Source: Oscillospiraceae bacterium
GTDB lineage: Bacteria > Bacillota_A > Clostridia > Oscillospirales > Oscillospiraceae
Reading direction: 5' to 3'
Assembly: GCA_017550765.1 (NCBI GenBank)
Contig: JAFZOC010000118.1
Span: forward strand, 1-30,880
DNA length: 30,880 nucleotides
The notes beneath the pieces were generated by a model. The model searched no databases. It was not told the origin of the DNA and worked only from the letters and a program-made list of their open reading frames with translations. Of this stretch, positions 1 through 10,400 are shown one piece after another. Numbering within the stretch: the stretch's first letter is position 1; every line of letters starts with the position of its first letter. The translations under genes and the position numbers were made by a program.

Positions 1-237
1 AACAGCACAGCGGCTGACCTGTTGGGGGGCTGGACCTACGGGCACTATATGACGATGCTGGTGGCCGTGTGGTACATCTTCACGGAACTGGGCTCGATCG
101 TGGAGAACGCCGGGGAGCTGGGCGCACCGGTCCCCCCGTGGTTGCGCAAGGGCATCGCGGCGCTGAAGCAGAAGGCCGACGCCGTGGATCCGATCCATGA
201 AAAGCCGCCCGACGAGAGCGGTGAAGAGAAACGATAG
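1..237 (+). CDS. Phage holin, C-terminal part (gene starts before the window)
   Basis: The frame is open from the first base and ends at TAG 235-237, so only about 78 C-terminal residues are present. The segment VAVWYIFTELGSIVENAG followed by LGAPVPPWLRKGIAALK matches the end of the phi29/toxin-secretion holin family (Bacteriophage_holin_4): a last membrane helix, then the conserved ENAGxLGxPxP motif and a basic, charged tail. Holins form pores in the inner membrane that release endolysin at the end of infection. A TTG at 22 is an internal codon and not the start, because codons before it are in frame and fit the family. Its place just before virion-associated genes fits a lysis or late module. 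The family call is from recognition of the motif and was not searched. Confidence 0.85.
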   Translation, partial: NSTAADLLGGWTYGHYMTMLVAVWYIFTELGSIVENAGELGAPVPPWLRKGIAALKQKADAVDPIHEKPPDESGEEKR

Positions 238-290
238 TGGAAATCGAGCCCCGGGAGCTGCATGCCCAGGGGCTCTGCGATATGGGGGAA

Positions 291-400
291 GACCCCTCCG
301 CCGACACCTCCCCTTGCAGGGGAGGTGGAGAACGGGTCCCCACGGCAAGTGTGCGCACTGGCCTCGGGACGACAGGCGGCCCACGCCATGACAGGAAGAC
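291..400. repeat. REP-like double-hairpin repeat, copy A
   Basis: This fills most of the 226-base gap between the holin and the next gene. It has a strong stem ACCTCCCCT (306-314) and AGGGGAGGT (318-326) enclosed by GACCC (291-295) and GGGTC (334-338). A second small hairpin follows after CACGG (AGTG-TGCG-CACT, about 348-359), then a tail containing CATGACAGG (387-395). The hairpin core or the CACG and ACAGG flanks recur at 3321-3376, 3712-3786, 4084-4180 and 16982-17022, so this is one member of a dispersed family. A further weak stem GAGCCCC/GGGGCTC lies at 246-275 with no T-run. Confidence 0.65.
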
Positions 401-463
401 CCCGCAGGGGGGATAAACGACCATGTGATAATGGATACAGAGGACCTGAAAGGAGAGATCACG

Positions 464-1396
464 ATGGCACAAAAGATCCGATATTACACCCAGGGCGAAG
501 ACGATCGCGAGCTCCCTGAGCTCCAGACGCCGGCAGAGAGCGTGACGCTGCCCACGGCTCCCGCGACCGGCGCAGCGGACCCGCCTGCGCCCAGCTATGA
601 CGACAGCACCCGGCAGCGGCAGCGGCAGCTGCTCGGGGCCTATACCGGAAGAGGGGCCTTCCAGTACGACCCGTCGAACGATCCCATGTACAAGATCTAT
701 CGGGACCGCTATGTCCAGAACGCCCGACTCGGCATGAGGGACACGATGGGACAGGCGGCTGCTCTGACAGGCGGCTACGGCTCCAGCTACGCCCAGGGCG
801 TAGGCCAGCAGCGCTACGACGAGACCATGCGCGGGCTCACCGATAAGATCCCGGAGCTCTACCAGGCCGCCTATGCCCGCTACCAGGACGAAGGAGACAG
901 GCTGCTCAAGCAGTATCAGCTGCTGGGGGAGCAGGCTGACCGGGAATACAGCCAGTACCGGGACGCCCTGGGTGACTGGCAGACGGAGCGAGCCTGGCAG
1001 GCCCAGCAGGACGAGAGCGCATATGGCCGCAGCCAGGACGCCTACAGCCGCCTCTATGCCCTGATCGCCGGCACCGGCTATCAGGCTACGCCCGAGGAGC
1101 TGCAGGCCGCAGGCCTCAGCCAGGAGGCAGCAGACGCCCTGCGCAACGAGTTCTACCGGTCCCGCGGGCTGCCGGTGCCGGGGGCGGAGGCGGCTGCGAC
1201 TACACAGTATGTCTACGTACCGCAGGACGGGGAGACAAAGTATACCCTGGAGGATGCGCTGCAGGATGCACAGAGCGTCAAACACTCTAACCAGCGTGAA
1301 GAGATCTTCAGGACCTACCAGCAGGCGATCGCAAACGGTCAGACGAACTTCACGCTCGCACAGCTGCAGGCGCTTTGGACCAAGAACCACTGGTAA
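464..1396 (+). CDS. Phage virion or tail-associated protein, unknown exact role
   Basis: This is a 310-residue soluble protein. I chose ATG 464 because AAGGAGAG (449-456) is well spaced before it; a GTG at 425 would add 13 residues without a site. After a proline- and acid-rich N-terminus, residues about 50-210 carry a motif I recognise from Clostridial phages: FxYDPSNDPMYKIYRDRYVQ, then MRDTMGQAAALTGGYGSSYA, then tyrosine- and glutamine-rich helices. Such proteins sit next to giant late ORFs and are probably structural, but no biochemical role is known to me. It ends 12 bases before the giant ORF and is probably cotranscribed with it. A role as co-packaged or ejected protein is inference from position. 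Confidence 0.7.
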   Translation: MAQKIRYYTQGEDDRELPELQTPAESVTLPTAPATGAADPPAPSYDDSTRQRQRQLLGAYTGRGAFQYDPSNDPMYKIYRDRYVQNARLGMRDTMGQAAALTGGYGSSYAQGVGQQRYDETMRGLTDKIPELYQAAYARYQDEGDRLLKQYQLLGEQADREYSQYRDALGDWQTERAWQAQQDESAYGRSQDAYSRLYALIAGTGYQATPEELQAAGLSQEAADALRNEFYRSRGLPVPGAEAAATTQYVYVPQDGETKYTLEDALQDAQSVKHSNQREEIFRTYQQAIANGQTNFTLAQLQALWTKNHW

Positions 1397-1408
1397 CTGG
1401 AGGCAGGT

Positions 1409-4400
1409 ATGGCAAGAAGACAGACTACGGATCCAATCGAGGAGATGCGCCGCAGGATGGGTATCGGCTCCGACAGTTCCTCTGAGCCATCTGCGAGCGA
1501 CGGAGGTAAGGGGCAGACCGACCCCCTCGAAGAGATGCGTCGGAGGATGGGGATCGGAGCATACGGCCAAGATCTAGGAGGGTCCGCAAAGCCCACAACG
1601 CATCAGTCGACTACGCGGCCCTATCCCGGCACGTCCCAGGCGGCCGGGAGCACACGGCGGAGAGACAAGGACACGTTGCGGGGCAAGAGCCTGCGCGATC
1701 GCAGCAGCGGGACCGAGGCATCCGGCCAGGTCTTTCCGACAGAAAGCGACGGCAGCCTTGCTGATCTGCTCCGCCGGGGAGCCACGGCTTTCGACAATGC
1801 GGCCCGGAGCGGCGGCCAGACGGCGGGCCAGGTCAGGGAAGACCCGGACTGGGTGCAGGAGCTGGAACGGCAGCGGCAGGCGCAGCAGAGGCAGCAGCAG
1901 ACCTGGGCAGAATTGCAGGAAGCCGAAGGGTGGGTCGCGGCTTTGGAAGAGGCGAAGGAAGGAAAAGGCCCGAGAGGTGTCGCCCGCGATGCTGGATATA
2001 ACGTTACGTATAACGGGAAATATTATAAGGTCACGGACATCGACAGCGCCCTGCAGCTGGCGCGGGCCCAGGCATCCGGTATGCGACGCACCGTCGTGGA
2101 GGGCACGGACAACGGCGCCGCTCTGATGGCGGAGCGCGACCGTCTGCTGGCACAGGTCCAGGGGCGTGGGCTCGCGGCAGACGCTTTCAAGCGGGAGGGC
2201 GAAACGACAGAGGACCACATGGCGGATATGGCGGACGGAGATGCGAGCATCTATGCCCGTCTACATGAGATCGACGCACAGCTGGGGCTGCCTACCCAGG
2301 TGTATGGCCTTGGGGACAGGCTCGCGAGTATGCTGCAGGGCTTCGGTAACAGGACAGGTGCGGCTTGGGCAAACGCAGCTGGGATGGCGATGGATCTGCC
2401 GGCCGTCATGAGCGCGGTAGGCGGCATCGGCTACAATTACGGCGGCAAGGAAAAGATCGAGCAACCGGCATGGATGCAGCAGGCGCAGAGGCAGCTCTAT
2501 GACATGGCAGACAGGTCCAAGGAGAGGGCGGATAGCTATGCGGTCCTGGCAAGACAGGACGCCAGCGCCTTAGGCAAGCTGGCGATCGACGCAGGCGACG
2601 CGGCCTTGGATATGGCGGCTGATGCGATGGCGAATGTCATCGTACCCGGGTCCGGTCTGACGATGATGGGCGTCCGCGTCTTCGGCTCCGCGTCCCAGGA
2701 GGCGCGTCTGGAGGGCAAGAGTTCCACACAGCAATTCTTGAAAGGTGTAACGAGCGCGGCGATCGAGATCTTGACTGAGAAGATCGGCGGCCCGTTCGAG
2801 AAGGTCTACGGCGCTACGGCTCTTGGCAAGTTCACGAAGGAACTTACCGGGAAGATCGGCAGCCCCGCCATGCAGAAAGCTCTGGACGTGTTGCTAGGCG
2901 CGCTGGGCGAAGGCGCAGAAGAAGTGCTGTCCGACATCCTTAACGAGGTCGCGGACAGGCTGGATGGCCTGGTGGAATGGGACTGGAGTTTTTTCCGGGA
3001 CCCCTCGTTCTGGGCGCAGACGGCATACGACGGACTGGTGGGCGCGGTGCTCGGAGCTGCTGGCAGCGTAGTCGAAGCGGGAGGAAACGAAGAGGTAGAC
3101 CGCGAGGAAGTCATCGAGCATGCAAAACAGGCGGCGATCGCTGCGGTCGAGCAGAGCGCTGCAAAAGCCGGCGGGACGCCCGCCACAGAAAAGCCTTCTG
3201 TGACGATAGAGGGCCTGACGGCCGGCAGCGGGCAGGCAGACGCGGAGCTGAGATCCCTGGCGATGGAGACGGTACGGGCACGGGAGGCGCAGCGAGAGCA
3301 GGCTGCCGTGATGGAGGCGACCACTCCGTCAGGTCCCCTGACAGATCCCCCTGCAGGGGGAGAAAGGGGGACGGATGGCTACGACAGCGCCAAGGGGACC
3401 TCACAGGCGGATGTCGCACCCGGGCAAGTGTTCTGGGAAGTGCAAAAGTGGTTCGGGGACCAGGATCGCGCGACTGATGCATTGAGCGACGACGAGTACA
3501 TGGCGCTGCGCGACGCGCACTATGAAGGTGACCGTGCGACATACGCGGACCTGGTGCGGAAGGCGTTGAAAGACAGGTACAGCGGTAGAGCTCTCGACAC
3601 GGTCGCCGATCGGATCGCGGACGAAGCGATGGCCCGATCGGACGACTGGCGTCTTGGCCTCAAGATCAGCCAGCAGCAGAGCATCGGGACAGCACCTTCC
3701 GTCGGAAACGCCGAAACTTCCCCCGAGGGGGGTGCAAGAGGGGCGGGCGGCCACGACCAGTCTGCGGACTGGTCTCGACATGACAGCGCCGCGGGAGCCG
3801 GGATGCAGGCGGAAAGCGGCGGCATCCGGCGGGAGCTGGAGGGAGCCTTCAGAGCGTCCTCCCTGGACCTGTACGGACAGGCCGCGCAGATCCTGGCGGA
3901 CGGCTACACCGCGGACCTGAAGGCGGCGGACTACATCGCCGGGGTGCGGGATGCCTATCGGCTCGCGGCTTCCGGCATGAGCCTGGAACAGGCTCGGGAG
4001 CACGCGGAGAACGCCGGGGCGCTGCATCCCACACAGTTCGAGCACGCCTGGAGCCTGGGGAAGGAGACGCGGAGCGGACGGATGGCCACGACCAGTGTGA
4101 GCACTGGTCTCACCAAGACAGGGGAAGAGAGCACCCCTCCGTCATCTGCGGAAGCAGCTCCCCTTGCAGGGGATTCAAGGTCGCCGGCTCCTGCGACGGG
4201 GGCCGAGGGGCGCGCCCAGGTCCAGGGAGAGGCTATGGAAAAAGCCGCCCCCGAAAGAGCGGCAAAGCAGGTGACGACAGCGCTGGCGATGCTGGGCGAG
4301 CAGGCTGACGCGGCGGCGGCGGCCTATGACGGGAAGACGGATCCGGAGACCTACGCAGCAGCCATGTACAAGGCTGCGGGGCTATACGTCGCACAGGGAT

Positions 4401-7400
4401 CGGACCTGGACGCCGCGGTGCGCGCCGCCCGCAGCGGCAAACGGGCGGACATCGTTGGAGAGCTCACGGACGCCCAGATCGCAGCGGCCAAGGAGATCGG
4501 CGGGAAGCTGCGGGCTGAGATCAAGGCCACACGGAAGGGTCTGGCAGAGCATTTCGCCGCGCTGCGGAAGGCCGCGGACGCGCTGCGTCAGAACAGCCGA
4601 CAGGTCGGAGAACTGGACGAGGCGATCCGGGATGCGAACAAGTACGGCGCCGATATCAAGGAGCAGTTCGACCGGGAGTTCGACGCGCTGGAAGAACTGG
4701 CCAAGGCAGACCCGGCCGCAAAGGACACGCCGGCCTACAAAAAGGCCAGGGAGAGCGCAGACCGTCTGGCCCGCCAGGTGCAGCAGATGCAGGAGCTGAT
4801 CCGCCAATATGAGCAGAAGCGCCGAGAGATCGCCGCAGACGGTACTGCCGGCAGCGAGGAGGGGACCTACCATCTGGCCGAAGAAGCGGGGAAGGTCGGG
4901 AAGTTCCGCTATGAGGCCGTAGAACTGGGCAAGCTCAGCGAGCAGCAGCGCCAGGTCCTGGACGTCTCCGGGAAGCTGGCCGAGGCTCTGGGCCTGGAGA
5001 TGACCGTGGTGAGCGCCCAGGGAGACTTCGGCGGCGCGTACATGTTCAACGGCGTCCTGTACCTGAATATCGACGCGGGGCTGGGCCTGCGGGACTTTTC
5101 CAAGGCGATCGCGGCGGCCAGCTTCAGCCACGAGCTGACCCACTTCATCCAGGACTACGCACCGGAAGAGTACGGAGAGCTCAAGGACCTGGTGGCCGAG
5201 CATCTGGGGCCGGAGGAGCTGGAGCGGCTGACGCAGCAGCAGCTGAAATGGGCACCGTCGCTCAGCTATGACGAGGCCGTGGACGAGGTCGTGGCCAACG
5301 CCTGCCAGACCATGCTGCGGGACAGCGAGGCCGCGGCAAAGATCGCGGCGGAGCACAAGAGCCTGGGCGAGAAGATCCGCGACTTCTTCCGGGACATGGT
5401 CCAGAAGATCCGGGCAACCTTCGGCCAGGTGGACACCAAGGACGCGGTGCCTGTCTATGAGGCAGCGCGGGCCCTGGAGGAGCACTTCGGGGAGATGCAG
5501 GCGCTCTGGGACAAGGCGCTGGAGATCGCTGCTGCGTCCCGACGGGCGGAGCTGGCCGTAAAAGGGCGCGAAAAAGCCGCCCCCAAGGGCGGCGCGCGGT
5601 ATCAGAAGATCGGGGTCCGCGAAGACGGCATTGAGGTCTACGAGACCAGCGAGGAGACAAAGAGGTTGCCTTGGAAAGAACGTAGAAGGCGCGCAATTTC
5701 GATTATGTCAGATGTGTACCGCGGAAAGACGGCTCGATTTAACAGAAATGGTCACATCTACTATGCTCGTTTTTCTTCCGATGATCTCCGGAAAAACATA
5801 TACGGAGATAAGAAATCAGATGATGCCGGAAGGGACGCAAAAATAAATGCGGGAGCTGATGGGGACTTTTTTGATCTAGTAGAAAACTCCATTTACCGGA
5901 ACAGCCTCCCGGAAAGCGGGAAAGCAACGCATGCTCATAGAGGAGTATCTTACTGGGATTACTTTGTCAAAACTGTTCAGATCGACGGAAGAGTATTTGA
6001 TCTAATTGCGAACGTACGACGAAAAGCAACGGGAGAATATGTATATAGTCTTCAGTTGAATGAGAACAAAAATATAGAAGCAGCGTCGCCCGATACTCGA
6101 CCCAAAGAAGGGGAGATAGATGGGGCACCCACTACTTCTATGCTTAGTGTACCACAGTCTTCCGCAAAAAGCAAGCCTAAATTGCAGACCTGGGGTATGG
6201 CCGGTGAGGCAACTCAGGCCTGGAACGGTGTCGAAACAGAAGCCGTGCAGCATTTTGGCGTGACCGACAATGTCAGGACCGCTGGGTATCTGCTGCAGGA
6301 TGGCCGGATGCTGGACTTCTCCGGCGCACATTGGCTGGAGGGGCGGGATCCTCGCTACATCGCTGAATGGAGGCGAAAGAACGACATCCGCCAAGTAGAC
6401 CATGAGGATGTCGGTGAGGCCTTTGAAGAGCTGGGCGAGGACGCGCCGGACGATCCCGGCCTCGCGTTCATGCAGAGAGGCAACATCCGCCTGTCTCCGG
6501 AAGCGCCGGGGATCGAGCTGTTCGCAGGCAAGGAGCCGACGCCGGCGCAGTACGCCCAGATCCGGGAATTCATCCGCGGGACGGCGAACAGGAGCTTCAC
6601 CGTGGACCTGACAGGTGATGGCAGGAAGAGGGCAGGCTCGCTACGCTACGACGGGACGGTACGTCCGGCCCGCGTGGTGAACGACATCCGGATCTGGTAC
6701 CAGACCGGCGAACTGCGGGACACCAGCCGCGCCGGCTTCTATCAGACCTGGAGCCAGGAACAGACGGACGATACACCGGCGGAGAAGCGGGGGCGGGAGA
6801 TCGCCCGGGCGAGGCTCCAGTCGGAACAGGCTGTGCTGGCGCAGACGGTGCAGGAGCTCACGGCCGTTACCAAGAAGCAGGGCGTCACCATCGAGCAGCT
6901 GAGAAAGCAGATGAAGCTCACCAAGACCCAGGAGGCCAGGACCGGGGACGCCCGGAAGATGGCGCGGGAGCTCCTGCGCGGCTACAGCAGCCAGGCGAGC
7001 GTGGAGAGCGTCACCGAGGGCATCAAGAGCCTGGGAGACTACATCCTGCAGAGCAGGGAGATCGACCAGCAGGAGCTGCGGCAGCGGGCACTGGAGGTGG
7101 CAGAGGAGATCGTCGAATATTCCCAGGAGACGCTGGACGACGACGGCACGGGCCGTGAGATCGCCAAAGAACTCCGGGGCCGCAAGCTCTCGATCGACGA
7201 GAGCTACTTGGGAGACTTCGCCTCCCAGGGCGGATACGACAGCTTCCGCAAGGGGCTCTTTGGCCGGCTCACCATCGCCAAGCGCCAGAGCGGCAGCGCC
7301 GAGATCCGGGAGGGCTACGCCAGCGTAGACCAGGTCTACCACGACCTGCAGCAGAGCTATGGCACGGCATTCTTCCCGGAGATGACAAACGAGGCGGACC

Positions 7401-10400
7401 AGCTGATGGTGCTGGCCGACCTGGTACGTTATGAGCCGATCACCGAGAACCTCTACAGCATGTACGGGCAGGAGGTCGTCGAAGATCTGGCGGACCGGAT
7501 CTGCATGCAGCTGCTGGACGGCGCGCTGCGCCCCACGGCACCCACGATGGCGGACCGGCAGCACGCCAGGGCCGAGGGCCTGCGTCAGCAGATCCTGGAC
7601 CTGAAGCGCGAGAAGGCTCTGGACGAGAAGGAGGCAGGCAGGCTCTATCATACGGTCTACGACCTCTCCCTGGCCCTGGACAAAGCCCAGAGCCGCTACA
7701 GGAGCCTGCAGGCGTCCTCCGACGCCCGTCTGGCCCAGGTGCGCAAGGAGGGCCGTGCACGGGCGCTGGAGATCCGGGCCAAAGAGCGCTTGAAGGCTGT
7801 GCAGAAGATCGACGCGCTCAAGGAGCATCAAAAGGAAAAGGAGAAGAGAGAACGGGATCGCCGGGCAGAGAGCGCCGGCGTCCAGAAGTACCGGAAGGCG
7901 GTCACGCAGACAGCGGCGGAGCTGATGGATATGCTGGCCACCAACACGGACAAGAAACATGTGCCCGAGGTCCTGAAAGCGCCCCTGGGGGACTTCCTGG
8001 CCGGGCTGGACTTCTCCTCACGGTCGCTGCTGGACAAGGAGGTCCGCACCCAGGCGGACGAAAAGTGGCACGCATCTTTCCTGCGTATGCTCCAGGCTCT
8101 CAGCGGTCAGCGCGAATACTTCGCCGAAGGCACCGGCGAAGTGGACATGGGCGGCTATCTGGACATCTCCGAAGAGAACATGGCCTTCCTGCGGAACACC
8201 GCGAAACTCATCCACACGGCTATGAGCGAAGGGACGCAGTACACCGTGCAGGACATGAGCGCGGAGGAGCTGCGGGACTTGTCGAGCTTCCTGAAGAACC
8301 TGAAGACTGCTATCCGGAACATGAACAGCTTCCTGGCAAACGCCCGCTTCGAGAGCGTCCGGGAGGCCGCCGCCGCAGACATCGCCGGGATGGAGGCACT
8401 GGGAAAGGCAAAGGAGAGCGCGGAGTCCAAGCTGAGCAAGGGCCTGCTCTGGAAGAACGGGACGCCATACTACGTATTCAAGCGCTTCGGAGAGGGAGGC
8501 AAGAGCATCTTCGACGGCTTCACCCGGGGTTGGGCCCAGATGGCCAGCGACGCGAAAGAGATCATCGACTTCACGGCGGAGGCCTACACGGATAGAGAGG
8601 CCCGGGAGTGGAAAAAGCAGGAACACCGTTTTGCTCTTGAGAGCGGCGAGGAGATCCGGATCACCACCTGCCAGATCATGGAGCTGAGCCAGCTGCTGGG
8701 ACGCGAGCAGGCGCTCAAGCACATCCAGGCCGGCGGCATCCGCATCGGCGACGTGAAGACGAAGAAGGGGGTACGCAGCGATCAGACTCAGTACCATCTG
8801 AGCGAAAAGGACATCCAGGGCCTGATGGGCCTGCTGACGCCTCGCCAGAAGTCGGTCGCCAAGGCGCTGCAGGGCTTTATGGCCAGACGCGGTGCTGAAT
8901 GGGGCAACGAGGTCAGCATGAGGCGCTTCGGCTACCAGTTCTATACAGAAGGCGAGGGCTACTATCCTATCAAGACTGACTCCACAGACCGCCCGATGGC
9001 CGACACCGACGCCCGCCAGAACAGCATGTTCCGACTGCTGGATCTCTCCAGCAGCAAGCCACCGGATCCGAAGGCATCCAACACCCTGGTCGTGGGGGAC
9101 ATCTTCGACACCTTCGCCGACCATATGTCGGACATGGCGAAGCTCCACGGGATGGGCCTTCCGATCCTTGACGCGATCAAATGGTTCAATTATAAGGAGA
9201 GGATCGACCGGCCGGACGGCACTTACAGCACCCGGACCATGCAGAGGACGATGGAGCAGGCTTTCGGCAAGGGCGCCGGTGCATGGTTCCGGACCCTGAT
9301 GAAAGACATCAACGGCGTCAGCGAAACAGCGGACCGCGGCGCAGATCTGCTGGTCAAATTCATGGGCAGCTACAAGGCGGCCGCGGTGGGAGCCAACTTG
9401 CGCGTGATGTTCTTGCAGCCCACCTCCTACGTCCGGGCCGCCACAGTGATCGAGCCGAAGTATCTGGCGGCGGCGCTGGCGGGCAGAGGACTGCACAAGG
9501 AAGCCCTGCAGTACAGCGGCGAGGCCAAGTGGAAGAGCCTGGGCTACTTCGATACGGGCATCGCAAAGAGCATGCGCGGTCAGATCCAGCACGACAGCAG
9601 CATCAAGGACAGGCTGGTAGAGCTGTCCATGACAGGGGCCGAGTGGGGCGACAGGCTCACCTGGGGCTATCTATGGAAGGCATGCAAGATGCAGGCGCGG
9701 GCCAAAAACAAGAGCCTGACGGGCGAGGCGCTGATGGCTGCTACGGAGGAGCTCTTCCGGGAGGTCATCTACTCCAGCCAGGTCATGGACTCCACCCTGA
9801 CGCGGTCTGAGCTGATGCGGTCCAAGGGCGGGATCGACAAGGTACTGACGCCCTTCATGGCAGAACCGACCCTCTCGGCGAACATCCTGATGGATGCCGC
9901 CTACAGCTACCATTTGGATGAGCGCCGCTACGGCAAGGCCGAGGCCTGGCAGCGGAACGGTAAGAAGATCGGGAAAGCGCTCACGGTCTATATTTGCTCG
10001 GCGGCTGCCTCTGCGTTCGTGGAGTCCCTGATCGATGCGATCCGGGACGATGATGACGAGGAGTACGGAGAGAAGGTCCTCCAGGCTTTCTTCGGACAGG
10101 ATATCGCAGATCTGATGCTAGGAAAAGAGGGTGCGAAGCTCAGCTGGAGATCGCTGCTGGACGGAAACCTGTTCTCCGACCTGAGCGTCCTGGGGAAGCT
10201 GCCCTATACGAAGGACATCATCTCCCGGCTGCAGGGCTACCAGTCCTCCAACATCGCCACGGGCTCGCTGGATACTCTGTTCAAGGTCTATGACATTTGG
10301 AAGGAGACGATCCAGCTGGCGAACGGGATACTGGATAAGCCTACGAAGATCACGAACTACGGCAACATGACCGCCTGGGGAAAGATCTATAAGACGCTGC

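Noticed and set aside
246..275. Terminator after the holin gene
   Set aside because: The GAGCCCC/GGGGCTC stem has a 16-base loop and no T-run.
80..1570. A 496-codon minus-strand open frame across the holin, the 464 gene and the giant ORF start
   Set aside because: It spans three plus-strand genes and the repeat; composition is that of an antisense frame.
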